Part shown: piece by piece, positions 9,304-20,166 of the stretch
Numbering within the stretch: the first letter of the stretch is position 1
Layout: every line of letters starts with the position of its first letter
Origin: Rahnella bruchi
Lineage (GTDB): Bacteria; Pseudomonadota; Gammaproteobacteria; Enterobacterales; Enterobacteriaceae
Assembly: GCF_003614975.1 (NCBI RefSeq)
Contig: NZ_QZWI01000001.1
Span: 372,001-436,000 of the forward strand
Length of the DNA: 64,000 nt
Direction of reading: 5' to 3'
Program-made: the position numbers and the translations under genes
The notes under the pieces: generated by a model
The model's input: the letters and a program-made list of their open reading frames with translations, nothing else
Database searches by the model: none
Told to the model about the DNA's origin: nothing

Positions 9304-10098
9304 CTAGATTAGGGAGGAAGTGTCGACGTGAAATAATTGTGAAAAGTTAGCGGTCGTCGCTTCGGCCAGCTCTTCTACGCTCACACCTTTGAGCACGGCC
9401 ATGTAATCGGCAACGTCACGCACATAGGCTGGCTGATTCTCTTTTCCACGATGCGGAACTGGCGCAAGATAGGGCGAGTCAGTTTCTACCAACAGACGAT
9501 CCAGTGGAATGTAGCGGGCAACTTCGCGCAGTGCTTCAGCGTTGCGGAAAGTCACAATGCCGGAGAAAGAGATATAAAATCCCAGATCCAGCAGGAATTT
9601 TGCCGTCGGCAGATCTTCAGTGAAACAATGCAGAACTCCGCCGCACTCCCCCGCATTCTCTTCTTTAAGAATATCCAAAGTATCCTGACGGGCATCACGT
9701 GTATGGACGATCACCGGTTTGTTCAGCTCGCGCCCAATGCGGATGTGCTCGCGGAATGAATCCTGTTGCAGCTTCAGTTGATGGGCTTCTTTCTGATAAA
9801 AATAATCCAGTCCGGTTTCCCCCATCGCCACCACTTTCGGGCTGGCGGCAAGTTCACGAAGTTCTGTGAAATCATAGCCATCATCGATATTGAGCGGGTG
9901 TACACCACAGGAAAAGGCCACGTCCGGACGGTCGCCAATCAGCTGCGTCATCGCGCGATAACCAGGCAAGGTGGTCGCCACTGCCAGCATAAATTTCACG
10001 TCACGTTCGCGGGCTTTCTCCAGCACGTTATCAACGCCGGTGTGCAGCTCATCATAATCAAGGCTGTCGAGATGACAGTGGGAATCGACTAAAAACAT
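9304..10098 (-). CDS. ycfH: TatD-family metal-dependent hydrolase YcfH
   Basis: 264 residues from the ATG at 10098 (MFLVDSHCHLDSLDY), matching the E. coli YcfH start; the longer form reading into holB is rejected. TatD-type TIM-barrel metallohydrolase, a candidate DNase or hydrolase of the cytoplasm. Metal ligands are visible: HxH at residues 7-9, Glu in GETGLDYFY, His in PVIVHTRDA, His in LHCFTED and Asp in VETDSPYLAPVPHRG. The gene overlaps the 3' end of holB only if the longer start is used; with the chosen start it follows holB by 28 bp, in the same operon (tmk-holB-ycfH). Confidence 0.93.
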   Translation of the reverse strand: MFLVDSHCHLDSLDYDELHTGVDNVLEKARERDVKFMLAVATTLPGYRAMTQLIGDRPDVAFSCGVHPLNIDDGYDFTELRELAASPKVVAMGETGLDYFYQKEAHQLKLQQDSFREHIRIGRELNKPVIVHTRDARQDTLDILKEENAGECGGVLHCFTEDLPTAKFLLDLGFYISFSGIVTFRNAEALREVARYIPLDRLLVETDSPYLAPVPHRGKENQPAYVRDVADYMAVLKGVSVEELAEATTANFSQLFHVDTSSLI

Positions 10099-10126
10099 AG
10101 TAATTAACTCATGACAAATAAAGGGT

Positions 10127-11146
10127 TCAGCGGGAAAGCGCGGAACTAAAAATCGACGCAGAAACGGTGCCCTGAAGCATCTGTTCCCACTCAAGAAGTT
10201 GTTCGGTCAGCAGTAACTCACGGTTAACACCGACGATAGAAAGCAGTTGCTGGCGGCAATGCATCCAGGCACTCACCGATTGTTGTAAAGACACACTGGA
10301 CTGCGCACCGGCAAGCAGCGCAATTAACGGCTGCTGATCGTGGTTGATGATGAACTGTCCGGCCTGTTGCTGCCATTTGATGGCATCGAGCAGTAGGGTC
10401 GCCAGCCAGTAGAGACGTTCAGGCGCATCATCATGATTAAGCTGCGTCAACAGGGAAAGCATATCCTGTTGCTGACATTGCACATACAGCTGCTGGCAAA
10501 GTGTCACACGTTGCTTCCAGCGGTCCGGCTGCAACAACGCAATCGCGGACAACGGAGCGCCGTTAGTCAGACGCAAGGCAGTTTTAATCGATACAGGATC
10601 TGCGCTGAGCTGACGGTTAATCCACTGTACTGCCAGCGCTTCTTCCGGTACCGGCAGATGCCAGTAAAAACAACGGCTGCGGATCGTCGCCAGTAACGCC
10701 GAAGGTTCACGGCATCCCAGCAGGAAATAGGTGCCTGCGGGAGGTTCTTCCAGCGTTTTCAGCAAGGCATTTGCTGCGGCTTCCGTCAGCAATTCCGTTT
10801 GCGGGATCCAGACAACTTTGGAACCGCCCTGTTGGGAATAATTGTAGAGCGTTTCGATAAGCTGGCGCACGGGATCAATACCCAGCGAGTTTTTTCCCTT
10901 TTCAGGTTGCAGGATGTGCCAGTCAGGATGGTTTCCGGCAATCATCAGCTGGCAACTGTGGCAGTTACCACAGCTCTTTTCGCCGTCCTTGTGCTGACAC
11001 AACAGCCAGCGGCTCAGACCATACACCAGCGCTTCGTCCCCGATACCAGCAGCGGCATGCATCAGCACCGCATGATGACCGCGACCTGTCAGATATTGCC
11101 CTGTCAGCTGGCGGTAGGGGCCGCTGAGCCACGGATACCAGTTCAT
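10127..11146 (-). CDS. holB: DNA polymerase III subunit delta'
   Basis: 339 residues. Stator subunit of the clamp loader that places the beta sliding clamp on DNA. Features visible: degenerate P-loop (AAAGIGDEA, no catalytic Lys) near residue 32, the zinc-binding module CGNCHSC near residue 60, the SRC motif in [10 protein letters not shown], and the conserved [14 protein letters not shown]. It begins [14 protein letters not shown]. Its ATG overlaps the TGA of tmk (ATGA), indicating translational coupling. The C-terminal 80 residues are more diverged than the AAA+ part, as is usual for this subunit. Confidence 0.95.
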   Translation of the reverse strand: MNWYPWLSGPYRQLTGQYLTGRGHHAVLMHAAAGIGDEALVYGLSRWLLCQHKDGEKSCGNCHSCQLMIAGNHPDWHILQPEKGKNSLGIDPVRQLIETLYNYSQQGGSKVVWIPQTELLTEAAANALLKTLEEPPAGTYFLLGCREPSALLATIRSRCFYWHLPVPEEALAVQWINRQLSADPVSIKTALRLTNGAPLSAIALLQPDRWKQRVTLCQQLYVQCQQQDMLSLLTQLNHDDAPERLYWLATLLLDAIKWQQQAGQFIINHDQQPLIALLAGAQSSVSLQQSVSAWMHCRQQLLSIVGVNRELLLTEQLLEWEQMLQGTVSASIFSSALSR

Positions 11147-11790
11147 GAATGCTCCTGGGTTGCCTGCTCGTCAAACCAGTTTTTCAGTGTCTGTTCGATC
11201 GATGCCTTAACCTGTTCAATGGTCCGAGAGGCATCGATGGTTTTGATGCGGCTGTCAGCGGCAGCAAGTTCCAGATAACGGGCACGCGTGCGTTCAAAGA
11301 AAGGCAGCGCTTCCTGCTCAATGCGATCCAGTTCACCGCGCGCACGGGCGCGTTGCAAACCGATGGCCGGAGGCAAATCCAGATACAGCGTCAGATCCGG
11401 TCGGAAATCACCGAGCACGGTATCACGCAAAGAGGTCATCAGTTTGGCATCAATCCCGCGCCCGCCACCCTGATAAGCTTGCGAGGAGAGATCATGCCGG
11501 TCGCCAACCACCCATGCACCGCGGGCCAGAGCGGGTAAAATCACCGTCTCAACCAGCTGGACACGTGCTGCGTAAAGCATCAGCACTTCGGCTTTGACCG
11601 TCGGTTTTTCGCCATCCACGCCGCGCTTAAATAAATCGCGCAATTTCTCCGCCAGCGGCGTACCTCCCGGCTCACGGGTAAACACAATTTCTTCCACACC
11701 GTGCTGGCGCAACGCATCTACCACCACGTTATGAGCGGTGGTTTTCCCCGCCCCTTCGAGGCCTTCAATGACAATGAAGTTACTTTTCAT
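11143..11790 (-). CDS. tmk: Thymidylate kinase
   Basis: 215 residues (E. coli 213). Phosphorylates dTMP to dTDP in the dTTP pathway. P-loop [10 protein letters not shown] at residues 9-18, the DRE-type substrate-binding motif FTREPGGTP at about 37-45, and the [16 protein letters not shown] region typical of class II bacterial TMP kinases with arginine in the LID. The gene overlaps mltG by 11 bp upstream and holB by 4 bp downstream, as expected for the conserved mltG-tmk-holB-ycfH operon. Confidence 0.97.
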   Translation of the reverse strand: MKSNFIVIEGLEGAGKTTAHNVVVDALRQHGVEEIVFTREPGGTPLAEKLRDLFKRGVDGEKPTVKAEVLMLYAARVQLVETVILPALARGAWVVGDRHDLSSQAYQGGGRGIDAKLMTSLRDTVLGDFRPDLTLYLDLPPAIGLQRARARGELDRIEQEALPFFERTRARYLELAAADSRIKTIDASRTIEQVKASIEQTLKNWFDEQATQEHS

Positions 11791-12805
11791 TCTTATTCTT
11801 AAGAGCCTCTATATACACACGAACCGCCTTGTTGTGGTTCTCAAGGTTAGTGCTGAAAGTATGCCCGCCTTTGCCGTCCGCGACAAAATAAAGATACGGC
11901 GTTTTTGCGGGATGTGCCGCAGCCTGAATTGAGGCTTCGCTCGGCATCGCAATAGGCGACGGCGGCAGGCCGGTAATCACGTAAGTATTGTAGGGGGTTG
12001 GCGTTTCCAAATCTTTCTTCGTGATATTACCTGTGTAATTTTCGCCCATACCATAAATGACGGTCGGGTCAGTTTGCAGGCGCATACCGATCCGCAGGCG
12101 GTTAACGAATACCGACGCGACTTCCGGACGCTCATCTTTCACGGCAGTTTCTTTTTCTATAATCGACGCCATGGTGACCATCTCCGCAGGCGTTTTGTAC
12201 GGCAGAGAATCCGCACGGCCTTTCCAGATATCTGCGACGGTTTTTTCCATCCGCACGTGAGCGCGTTTGAGCAGAGATAAATCCGTCATGCCCGCAGTGT
12301 AGTGGTAAGTATCGGGATACAGCCAGCCTTCGGCATTTTTGGTATCGGTCATGCCTAACGCGGTGGCAATCTCCTCACCGCTCTTACCGCTGAGTTCATG
12401 TTTGAGATATTCTGATTTATCTGACACCTTCATCCAGTCGCTGAGTTTAAAACCCTCGACAAAACGAATACTAAACTGGGCTTCTTTGCCGCTTTTGAGC
12501 AGTTCCAGCATCTGCCTAACTGTCATGCCTTTTTCCAGACGATAGGTTCCGGCTTTGAATTCACTCAGTTCAGGTTCCAAACGTAATAACCACGGAAACC
12601 ACGGATTAGGCTTCATCAGTTTCTTGTCGATGAGCAGCGTTTCCAGCACCACACGACCGGTACCGGCAGGCAGGGTAAAGATCGTTTCACTGCTGACATT
12701 GATCGGGCGATCCGCAAAGTGTTTCACTTTCTGGTAGGCAAACGTCGCCAGCCCTGCAACGATCAGGACAATCAGGGCGAAGATTTTGGTCTTTTTGTTT
12801 GTCAT
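11780..12805 (-). CDS. mltG: Endolytic murein transglycosylase MltG
   Basis: 341 residues. Inner-membrane lytic transglycosylase that cleaves nascent glycan strands and helps set glycan chain length. One N-terminal transmembrane helix (about residues 9-27), a LysM-like subdomain, then the YceG catalytic domain with [15 protein letters not shown] containing the catalytic Glu, followed by [11 protein letters not shown] and [16 protein letters not shown]. The length and order match E. coli MltG. It lies between pabC and tmk with short spacing. Confidence 0.96.
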   Translation of the reverse strand: MTNKKTKIFALIVLIVAGLATFAYQKVKHFADRPINVSSETIFTLPAGTGRVVLETLLIDKKLMKPNPWFPWLLRLEPELSEFKAGTYRLEKGMTVRQMLELLKSGKEAQFSIRFVEGFKLSDWMKVSDKSEYLKHELSGKSGEEIATALGMTDTKNAEGWLYPDTYHYTAGMTDLSLLKRAHVRMEKTVADIWKGRADSLPYKTPAEMVTMASIIEKETAVKDERPEVASVFVNRLRIGMRLQTDPTVIYGMGENYTGNITKKDLETPTPYNTYVITGLPPSPIAMPSEASIQAAAHPAKTPYLYFVADGKGGHTFSTNLENHNKAVRVYIEALKNKNEK

Positions 12806-12819
12806 TATTTATTCACTTT

Positions 12820-13617
12820 TTAACAGCTCTGGAGCAGAAAATCGTACAAATATCGGGATGAATAGTGCCATCCACAGACTTGTGCTACGGGTAAAACGGG
12901 CATAAGTGCATTACAAATCAGCACTTCATCAGCATCCGACAATGCTTGCGCGGGTTCACTGACTCTATGCAATGTCCATGGGGACGCATTTTCAATGAGC
13001 CGGATAATGTGCTGGCGCATAACACCATCCACACCCGACTGCGATAGATCTGGTGTAAATACCTGATTCCCCTTGCGCCAGAATAAATTAGCCGCACAGC
13101 ATTCCACCAGGCAGCCTGAAGTGTCAACCACCAGCGCCTCATGGGCGTCCGTCTGGTCAAGATGCAGGCGGATCATGACCTGTTCAAGACGGTTAAGATG
13201 TTTTATCCCCGCCAGCAGCGGGTTCTTACTCAACGTCACCGGGCTCAGGACGATTTTCACACCGTGTTGTCGCCACGCGTGATATTGCACGGGATATGCA
13301 GACACAGAAACAATCCGGGTCGGTTTGGTGCAACCAGCTGAACTGTAGCCACGCCCACCCTGCCCGCGCGTAATAACCGCTTTAACGACAGCCTCTTCCT
13401 GTTGTCCGGCGGCCAGTACCATTTCACGCTCTAAAGCCGCCCAATCCACGCTATCAATGTGCAACACAGATACCGCACGCTGCATCCGCGCAATGTGTTC
13501 TGAAAGCAATTGGATTTCACCGCGTAGTACCCTGGCCGTAGTGAAGCAACCGTCACCAAATTGCACAGACCGGTCTGCCGCAGGCAAAGTTGTCGCCGCC
13601 ACACCGTTAATCCACAT
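12820..13617 (-). CDS. pabC: Aminodeoxychorismate lyase
   Basis: 265 residues. PLP-dependent fold-type IV enzyme that converts 4-amino-4-deoxychorismate to p-aminobenzoate and pyruvate for folate synthesis. Visible motifs: RSVQFGDGCFTTARVL near the N-terminus, the PLP-lysine segment AGIKHLNRLEQVMIR, and CCAANLFWRKG in the cofactor phosphate-binding area. The gene lies 14 bp upstream of mltG. A terminator separates it from fabF, so it probably starts the pabC-mltG-tmk-holB-ycfH unit, with some read-through from fab. Confidence 0.94.
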   Translation of the reverse strand: MWINGVAATTLPAADRSVQFGDGCFTTARVLRGEIQLLSEHIARMQRAVSVLHIDSVDWAALEREMVLAAGQQEEAVVKAVITRGQGGRGYSSAGCTKPTRIVSVSAYPVQYHAWRQHGVKIVLSPVTLSKNPLLAGIKHLNRLEQVMIRLHLDQTDAHEALVVDTSGCLVECCAANLFWRKGNQVFTPDLSQSGVDGVMRQHIIRLIENASPWTLHRVSEPAQALSDADEVLICNALMPVLPVAQVCGWHYSSRYLYDFLLQSC

Positions 13618-13801
13618 GGTTACTTCCTCCTGACTTCAGGGTTATGGTTCTCCGACAGCAGAGACTGCGTGAGCAGGTTTCTGGCGGCAAGTAGAGCATT
13701 CTTACTTTATCGTACCGGCGGGCTGAAATGACGGGAAGACTCTTTCCGTTGAGCTGCCGTTTGATTCCATTCATCCCGCAGGCCGGTTTTATTCAGACAG
13801 C

Positions 13802-13828
13802 AAAAAGGCCCGATTAACGGGCCTTTCT
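13802..13828 (-). terminator. Intrinsic terminator of fabF
   Basis: 9-bp inverted repeat AAAGGCCCG/CGGGCCTTT (13804-13812, 13818-13826) with a 5-nt loop; the minus strand continues into a short U-run. Located 22 bp after the fabF stop. Confidence 0.8.
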
Positions 13829-13847
13829 TAATACCACACTGGGGCAA

Positions 13848-15089
13848 TTACATCTTACGGAAAACCAGGGAACCGTTGGTTCCACCAAATCCGAAAGAGT
13901 TGCACAGCGAATATTGCATGTCTTTAACCTGACGCGCTTCATGTGGCACAAAGTCCAGATCACAACCGTCATCCGGATTGTCCAGATTCAGAGTCGGAGG
14001 AACGGCCTGATCACGCAGTGCCAGTAAAGTGAAGATAGACTCTACCGCACCCGCCGCGCCGAGCAGATGTCCGGTCATTGATTTGGTTGAACTGACCAGC
14101 ACTTTATGCGCATCAGCACCAAATACCGATTTAACGGCTTGCGCTTCGGCTTTATCACCGGCGGCTGTCGAAGTACCGTGTGCATTGATGTAACCGATTT
14201 GCGAGGCAGAAATGCCTGCGTCACGCAGCGCATTTTCCATCGCCAGCGCGGCACCTGCACCATCTTCAGGTGGAGATGTCATATGGAAGGCATCGCTGCT
14301 CATCCCAAAGCCGACAATTTCTGCGTAAATTTTTGCACCGCGTTTACGGGCATGTTCGTACTCTTCCAGAACCATAATCCCGGCACCGTCACCCAGTACG
14401 AAACCATCACGATCTTTATCCCACGGACGGCTTGCCGCCTGCGGATTGTCATTGCGCGTGGATAACGCGCGTGCTGCACCGAAACCACCGACACCCAGCG
14501 GAGTGCTGGCTTTTTCTGCGCCGCCAGCTAACATCACGTCAGCATCGTTATAGGCAATAATACGTGCTGCGTGACCAATATTATGCACACCAGAAGTACA
14601 GGCAGTGGCAATAGAAATACTCGGACCACGCAACCCGAACATGATACTCAGATGACCTGCAATCATGTTGACGATAGTTGATGGAACGAAGAAAGGACTA
14701 ATTTTGCGAGGTCCGCCGTTAACCAATGAGGTATGGTTTTCTTCAATCAGACCAAGTCCGCCGATGCCAGAACCGATCGCCGCACCAATGCGTGTCGCGT
14801 TCTCAGCAGTCACTTCAAGCCCGGAGTCTTGCATCGCCTGAATACCGGCAGTAATACCATACTGAATAAAGGCATCCATCTTGCGGGAATCTTTGCGCGG
14901 GATGAAGTCTTCACAGTTAAAATCTTTTACTAAGCCAGCAAAACGCGTTGCGTAGGCACTAGTATCAAAATGGTCGATTAGGCTGATGCCACTCTGACCG
15001 GCAAGGAGAGCGTTCCAAGTGGACTCTACAGTATTGCCGACAGGAGACAGCATGCCCAGTCCAGTCACTACAACTCGACGCTTAGACAC
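13848..15089 (-). CDS. fabF: 3-oxoacyl-ACP synthase II
   Basis: 413 residues, the family length. Condensing enzyme of type II fatty acid elongation, needed for the temperature-dependent conversion of palmitoleate to cis-vaccenate in E. coli. The Cys-His-His triad is visible: Cys in [15 protein letters not shown], His in [12 protein letters not shown] and His in [12 protein letters not shown]. The N-terminal [12 protein letters not shown] and C-terminal [14 protein letters not shown] are intact. It is the last gene of the fab cluster, downstream of acpP and separated from it by a strong terminator-like hairpin. Confidence 0.98.
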   Translation of the reverse strand: MSKRRVVVTGLGMLSPVGNTVESTWNALLAGQSGISLIDHFDTSAYATRFAGLVKDFNCEDFIPRKDSRKMDAFIQYGITAGIQAMQDSGLEVTAENATRIGAAIGSGIGGLGLIEENHTSLVNGGPRKISPFFVPSTIVNMIAGHLSIMFGLRGPSISIATACTSGVHNIGHAARIIAYNDADVMLAGGAEKASTPLGVGGFGAARALSTRNDNPQAASRPWDKDRDGFVLGDGAGIMVLEEYEHARKRGAKIYAEIVGFGMSSDAFHMTSPPEDGAGAALAMENALRDAGISASQIGYINAHGTSTAAGDKAEAQAVKSVFGADAHKVLVSSTKSMTGHLLGAAGAVESIFTLLALRDQAVPPTLNLDNPDDGCDLDFVPHEARQVKDMQYSLCNSFGFGGTNGSLVFRKM

Positions 15090-15134
15090 GTGTGTCCTCC
15101 AGGGAGGGAAAAAAGTAGTAATACCGTGGGATAT

Positions 15135-15166
15135 AAAAAACTTAGGCGGTCAAATGACCGCCTAAC
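15135..15166 (-). terminator. Terminator/attenuator between acpP and fabF
   Basis: Perfect 11-bp inverted repeat TTAGGCGGTCA/TGACCGCCTAA (15142-15152, 15155-15165). On the minus strand it is followed by GTTTTTTAT. It lies 25 bp after the acpP stop and would yield abundant monocistronic acpP RNA with partial read-through into fabF. Confidence 0.85.
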
Positions 15167-15190
15167 TATCTAAACTTAAAGCATGTACGC

Positions 15191-15427
15191 TTACTGTTGG
15201 CTAGCGTTGATAAAATCAATTGCTGCCTGAACAGTAGTGATTTTTTCAGCTTCTTCGTCAGGGATCTCGGTATCAAACTCTTCTTCCAGAGCCATAACCA
15301 GCTCAACGGTGTCGAGAGAATCAGCGCCAAGGTCGTCTACGAAAGATGCAGCATTCACTACTTCTTCCTGTTTAACACCCAGCTGTTCAACGATGATTTT
15401 CTTAACGCGTTCTTCGATAGTGCTCAT
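15191..15427 (-). CDS. acpP: Acyl carrier protein
   Basis: 78 residues, strongly acidic and essentially the E. coli protein. The 4'-phosphopantetheine attachment Ser is in [18 protein letters not shown] (Ser37). It carries acyl chains for all the Fab enzymes encoded around it and for PlsX. An AGGA Shine-Dalgarno lies upstream. A 153-bp gap from fabG and a strong terminator afterwards are consistent with high, partly independent expression. Confidence 0.98.
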   Translation of the reverse strand: MSTIEERVKKIIVEQLGVKQEEVVNAASFVDDLGADSLDTVELVMALEEEFDTEIPDEEAEKITTVQAAIDFINASQQ

Positions 15428-15580
15428 ACTCTTAAATTTCCTATCAAAACTCGCTTTCGCGATGGTTTTCGTAGTGTATAAAATGTTGAAAAAGATGCAA
15501 CTAAATCCAGGCTGGTCAAACCACGAATTTGCTCTATTTTGCGGTTTTTACCGCAAAAAACGCAAATAATTTCGTAATTT

Positions 15581-16315
15581 TTAAATCATGTACATGCCGC
15601 CATTGACATGTAATGTTTCACCCGTGATGTAGCCGGCCTCGTCAGAGGCTAAAAAAGCAACGGCGCTGGCAATTTCTTTTGCATCGCCCAACCGGTTGGC
15701 TGGAACTGATGACAAAATGCCTGCGCGTTGATCATCTGTCAACGCCCTTGTCATATCCGTCTCAATAAAGCCGGGAGCGACGACGTTGACAGTAATGCCA
15801 CGTGAAGCGACTTCACGTGCCAAAGACTTACTAAAACCGATCAAGCCAGCTTTAGCCGCCGCGTAGTTCGCCTGCCCTGCGTTACCCATGGTGCCAACAA
15901 CGGAACCAATTGTAATAATCCGTCCACACCGTTTCTTCATCATAGCCCGCATGACAGCTTTTGACAGCCGAAACACTGAAGTCAGATTAGTATCCAGGAT
16001 GTCCTGCCACTCATCATCCTTCATACGCATGAGAAGGTTATCACGGGTAATGCCGGCATTATTAACTAAAATATCAATTTCGCCAAATTCAGCTCGAATA
16101 GTCGCCAATACTTGCTCAATAGATGCAGAATCAACCACATTGAGCATAATACCTTTGCCATTTTCGCCTAAATATTCGCTGATCGCTTCAGCACCTTTCT
16201 CGCTGGTCGCTGTACCGATCACTTTCGCGCCGCCTGCTACCAGTTTTTCTGCAATAGCGCGGCCAATACCACGACTGGCACCAGTAACAAGTGCAATTTT
16301 GCCTTCAAAGGTCAT
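15581..16315 (-). CDS. fabG: 3-oxoacyl-ACP reductase
   Basis: 244 residues from the ATG at 16315 (MTFEGKIALVTGASRGIGRA). This start has an AAGAGG Shine-Dalgarno six bases upstream, whereas the ATG two codons earlier overlaps that sequence. Short-chain dehydrogenase that reduces 3-oxoacyl-ACP with NADPH. Motifs: TGASRGIG nucleotide-binding, NNAGI, catalytic Ser-Tyr-Lys (IGSVVGTMG, NYAAAKAGLIGF). Lies between fabD and acpP. Confidence 0.97.
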   Translation of the reverse strand: MTFEGKIALVTGASRGIGRAIAEKLVAGGAKVIGTATSEKGAEAISEYLGENGKGIMLNVVDSASIEQVLATIRAEFGEIDILVNNAGITRDNLLMRMKDDEWQDILDTNLTSVFRLSKAVMRAMMKKRCGRIITIGSVVGTMGNAGQANYAAAKAGLIGFSKSLAREVASRGITVNVVAPGFIETDMTRALTDDQRAGILSSVPANRLGDAKEIASAVAFLASDEAGYITGETLHVNGGMYMI

Positions 16316-16328
16316 ACTCATCCTCTTA

Positions 16329-17258
16329 TTACTGCTCTAACGCCGCTGTCAGGCTTGCCGTGTCATTCACTGCGGCCGCCGTCAGGGTATCAACAATACG
16401 TTTAGTCAGACCGGTCAGAACTTTACCCGGCCCCACTTCTAAAAGCTGCTCAACGCCCTGTGCTGCGATAAATTCGACAGACTCAGTCCAGCGCACCGGG
16501 CTGTACAGCTGGCGTACCAGCGCACTGCGGATGGCTTCAGGGGACGTTTCGATTTTCACATCAACATTGTTCACTACAGAATACTGAGGTGCGCTGAATG
16601 TGACGTTTTCCAGTGCAACAGCCAGTTTATCCGCAGCAGGCTTCATCAGCGCACAATGCGATGGCACGCTGACTGGCAAAGGCAGAGCACGTTTTGCTCC
16701 CGCTTCTTTACAGGCCGCACCGGCACGTTCTACGGCTTCTTTGTTACCCGCGATCACAACCTGACCTGGCGAGTTAAAGTTAACCGGAGAAACAACCTGT
16801 CCCTGAGCAGACTCTTCACAGGCTTTAGCAATCGCGTCGTTATCCAGACCGATAATAGCGTACATCGCGCCAGTACCCGCCGGAACAGCTTCCTGCATCA
16901 GTTTGCCGCGCAATTCAACCAGGGAAATCGCCTGTTTGAAATCCAGCACGCCAGCACAAACCAGAGCAGAGTATTCGCCCAGGCTGTGACCTGCCATCAG
17001 AGCTGGCTGAGTGCCATTCTGTTGCTGCCAAACACGCCAGATAGCGACCGAAGCGGCCAGCAATGCAGGTTGTGTCTGCCAGGTTTTATTCAGTTCTTCA
17101 GCAGGTCCCTGTTGCACCAGCTGCCACAAATCATACCCCAGCGCCGAAGAAGCTTCGGCAAATGTTTCTTCAACCACCGGATGCGCAGCGGCTAAATCAG
17201 CCAGCATACCGAGCGTCTGAGAACCCTGACCAGGGAAAACAACTGCAATTTTTGTCAT
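16329..17258 (-). CDS. fabD: Malonyl-CoA:ACP transacylase
   Basis: 309 residues, as in E. coli. Transfers malonyl from CoA to ACP for chain extension. Motifs: VFPGQGSQTLGML at the N-terminus, the nucleophile elbow GHSLGEYSALV with the active Ser near residue 92, and the catalytic His in VPSHCALM. The gene is 13 bp upstream of fabG and 18 bp downstream of fabH, in one operon. Confidence 0.97.
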   Translation of the reverse strand: MTKIAVVFPGQGSQTLGMLADLAAAHPVVEETFAEASSALGYDLWQLVQQGPAEELNKTWQTQPALLAASVAIWRVWQQQNGTQPALMAGHSLGEYSALVCAGVLDFKQAISLVELRGKLMQEAVPAGTGAMYAIIGLDNDAIAKACEESAQGQVVSPVNFNSPGQVVIAGNKEAVERAGAACKEAGAKRALPLPVSVPSHCALMKPAADKLAVALENVTFSAPQYSVVNNVDVKIETSPEAIRSALVRQLYSPVRWTESVEFIAAQGVEQLLEVGPGKVLTGLTKRIVDTLTAAAVNDTASLTAALEQ

Positions 17259-17276
17259 TTTTATCTTCCTGTTAAA

Positions 17277-18230
17277 TCAGAAACGTACCAGCGCCGAGCC
17301 CCAGGTAAAGCCACCGCCAAATGCTTCGAGCAACACTAATTGCCCGCGCTGAATTCTGCCATCACGCACTGCTTCGTCAAACGCTGCAGGCACAGAAGCC
17401 GCAGAGGTATTGCCATGACGATCGAGCGTAACCACGACTTTATCCATACCCATCCCTAACTTTTTCGCTGTCGCACTGATAATGCGCAGATTCGCCTGAT
17501 GCGGAACCAGCCAGTCGAGTGCAGAACGGTCAAGATTATTCGCGGTCAGGGTTTCATCAACAATGTGCGCCAGTTCAGTCACAGCAACTTTGAAGACTTC
17601 ATTCCCGGCCATGGTGACATAAACAGGTTTTTCCGGCTCTGACTGGCTTGGGTATGCCAGCGTCAGCAGGTTACCGTAATGACCATCGGCATGCATATGC
17701 GTAGAAATGATGCCCTGCTCTTCGGATGCGCCCAGCAAGACTGCGCCCGCGCCATCACCAAAGAGAATAACGGTGCCACGATCTTCAGGATCAAGTTTGC
17801 GTGACAACACATCAGAGCCGATCACCAGCGCATATTTCACTGCGCCGTTTTTGATGTACTGATCGGCAACGCTCAGTGCATAGGTAAACCCGGCACAAGC
17901 CGCGGCCAGATCGAACGCTGCGGAATCCTTGATGCCCAGCATATTCTGCACCTGGCAGGCTGAACTCGGGAATGCATGTGAAGATGAGGTTGTTGCAACA
18001 ATGATCAAACCCACGTCGCTTGCGCTGACGCCGGCCATTTCGAGTGCTTTTTCTGCTGCGTGCAGGCCCATTGTGGCCACAGTCTCATCCGGTGCAGCGA
18101 TACGACGTTCACGAATACCTGTGCGGGTGACAATCCACTCGTCGGAGGTATCCACCATTTTTTCTAAGTCGGCATTAGTCCGAACTTGCACGGGCAAATA
18201 GCTCCCCGTACCGAGAATCTTTGTATACAT
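17277..18230 (-). CDS. fabH: 3-oxoacyl-ACP synthase III
   Basis: 317 residues, the E. coli length. Starts fatty acid synthesis by condensing acetyl-CoA with malonyl-ACP. The Cys-His-Asn triad is visible: Cys in [14 protein letters not shown] (near residue 112), His in [11 protein letters not shown] and Asn in [13 protein letters not shown]-terminal [12 protein letters not shown] and [16 protein letters not shown] are typical. Six bp separate it from plsX. Confidence 0.98.
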   Translation of the reverse strand: MYTKILGTGSYLPVQVRTNADLEKMVDTSDEWIVTRTGIRERRIAAPDETVATMGLHAAEKALEMAGVSASDVGLIIVATTSSSHAFPSSACQVQNMLGIKDSAAFDLAAACAGFTYALSVADQYIKNGAVKYALVIGSDVLSRKLDPEDRGTVILFGDGAGAVLLGASEEQGIISTHMHADGHYGNLLTLAYPSQSEPEKPVYVTMAGNEVFKVAVTELAHIVDETLTANNLDRSALDWLVPHQANLRIISATAKKLGMGMDKVVVTLDRHGNTSAASVPAAFDEAVRDGRIQRGQLVLLEAFGGGFTWGSALVRF

Positions 18231-18236
18231 GTACGA

Positions 18237-19271
18237 TCAGTCACTCTTGGGTAATACAGCTTCAAGGCGCGCGGCAATCCGCTGAGGGACCTGCCGCTGC
18301 ACCGCCTGCACAGCCTGTTCGATAGCAACAGCAAACGCACGCTGGTTTGCTCCGCCGTGGCTTTTAATAACGATGCCCCGTAATCCTAACAAACATGCGC
18401 CATTATACTGGTCGGGGTTGAGATGGCTAAAACGCTTTAGCAATTTCTTCTGTACTATCCGGCCTAACCATTTCAGCCACCAGGCTTTCTTGCCACCCTC
18501 GCCGGAGGACTTTAACAGTGACAAAAACATCCTTATAACGCCTTCCATGGTCTTGAGCGTAACATTGCCAACGAAGCCGTCACACACCATCACATCTGTC
18601 TTACCGGTCAGAAGGTCATTGCCTTCAAGATAGCCGATATAGTTGATAGCCGTGGTTTTTTTTAAAACAGCTGCGGCTTCGCGGATGTTATCGAGCCCTT
18701 TGCTTTCTTCTTCACCGATGTTCAGTAAGGCGACGCGAGGGTGAGTAATCCCCACCACCTGCTCCGCCATGACTGCGCCCATCACGGCAAACTGGACCAG
18801 CATTGTGCTGTCACACTCAACGTTCGCCCCCAGATCGAGTACCACGGTTTTACTGCGTTGCTGATTGGGCAATACGCTCATCAGCGCCGGGCGCTCAATG
18901 CCATCCAGAGGCTTTACAACCATTTTGGCTAATCCCATCAGAGCGCCGGTGTTTCCGGCACTGACGCACGCCTGTGCATCCCCAGTTTTGATCAGTTCCA
19001 ACGCCACACGCATTGAGCTTCCTTTACTGGCACGTATAGCTTGCGACGCGCGCATGTCGCTGGCTATAACTGATTCAGCAGGAATTATCCGAATTCGTTC
19101 TGTTAAAGAAGGATCGGCTTTGGCTAAGAAAGGTGTGATTGCGTCGGGATCGCCGACCAGAAGAAGGTCTAATTCAGAATTAGAGATCAGTGCCTGCAAT
19201 GAAGCAGGCACTGTGACGGAAGGACCGAAATCTCCGCCCATTACATCTAACGCGATGGTTAGACGAGTCAA
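18237..19271 (-). CDS. plsX: Phosphate acyltransferase PlsX
   Basis: 344 residues. Makes acyl-phosphate from acyl-ACP for phospholipid synthesis, linking the fab cluster to membrane formation. A TTG at 19271 is chosen as start because [17 protein letters not shown] aligns with the E. coli N-terminus and AAGG lies eight bases upstream; the ATG 45 bases earlier overlaps the rpmF end and shows no similarity. Conserved motifs: [37 protein letters not shown] and [15 protein letters not shown]. The C-terminus ([14 protein letters not shown]) is a little shorter than in E. coli. Confidence 0.95.
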   Translation of the reverse strand: MTRLTIALDVMGGDFGPSVTVPASLQALISNSELDLLLVGDPDAITPFLAKADPSLTERIRIIPAESVIASDMRASQAIRASKGSSMRVALELIKTGDAQACVSAGNTGALMGLAKMVVKPLDGIERPALMSVLPNQQRSKTVVLDLGANVECDSTMLVQFAVMGAVMAEQVVGITHPRVALLNIGEEESKGLDNIREAAAVLKKTTAINYIGYLEGNDLLTGKTDVMVCDGFVGNVTLKTMEGVIRMFLSLLKSSGEGGKKAWWLKWLGRIVQKKLLKRFSHLNPDQYNGACLLGLRGIVIKSHGGANQRAFAVAIEQAVQAVQRQVPQRIAARLEAVLPKSD

Positions 19272-19319
19272 GGTATCGCCTTGCCAGCACTTATCACGTG
19301 AATAAGTTGCAGGCAATTA

Positions 19320-19499
<180 letters not shown>

Positions 19500-20024
19500 T
19501 TAAGTACTTTTCTTTAAACTCGCTAATACGGCAAATGGATTAGGTTTCTCCGCCTCTTCAGGCAGTTTGCCAAATACCATGTCCGCTTCGGACACTTCAC
19601 AGTGTTCAGATTCATGTACCGGAACGACAGGCAGTGAAAGAATAATTTCGTCTTCAATCATTGCCACCAAATCGACTTCGCCAAAATCATCGACTTCGAT
19701 CGGTTCGTACGCTTCCGGTAATGCCTCAGCCTGTTCATCATTTTGGACAGGGCTAAAACAATATGTTGTGTGAACCTGATGTTCAAACGTCTTACCGCAT
19801 CTCTGGCATTCCAGAGTTACAGCAACATCGGAGTGGCCGGTAATCACAGCCAGGCGCTGATTGTCGATATCAAACGACAATGAGGTTTGTATATCAGAAT
19901 CCACACTGACCACTGATTGGGCAACACGCGTAACCTGATCTGCAGTATAGACACCTGTATAGTCTAAACGCTTCTGGGCAGTGCGGACCGCATCAAGGGT
20001 CATGGGTAATTTTACTTTTTGCAT
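19500..20024 (-). CDS. yceD: YceD, 23S rRNA accumulation protein (DUF177)
   Basis: 174 residues. DUF177 protein implicated in bacteria and plastids in 23S rRNA accumulation. It has a [10 protein letters not shown] zinc-knuckle-like motif near residue 75, an acidic middle ([20 protein letters not shown]) and the conserved C-terminus [13 protein letters not shown]. It is the promoter-proximal gene of yceD-rpmF-plsX-fab, reading away from yceF. Confidence 0.93.
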   Translation of the reverse strand: MQKVKLPMTLDAVRTAQKRLDYTGVYTADQVTRVAQSVVSVDSDIQTSLSFDIDNQRLAVITGHSDVAVTLECQRCGKTFEHQVHTTYCFSPVQNDEQAEALPEAYEPIEVDDFGEVDLVAMIEDEIILSLPVVPVHESEHCEVSEADMVFGKLPEEAEKPNPFAVLASLKKST

Positions 20025-20166
20025 AGGGCGCGCATATTAACTTTGTAACGACAGAGAGTCAAAGAAAAAGGCCTCAAAACCGCACCTTTCACCAATATTC
20101 GCTTCCGCAGCGGCCAACAGTTTAAAATGTGCGATTCAATAACGCTACGCTTTGTGAAAAAAAATT

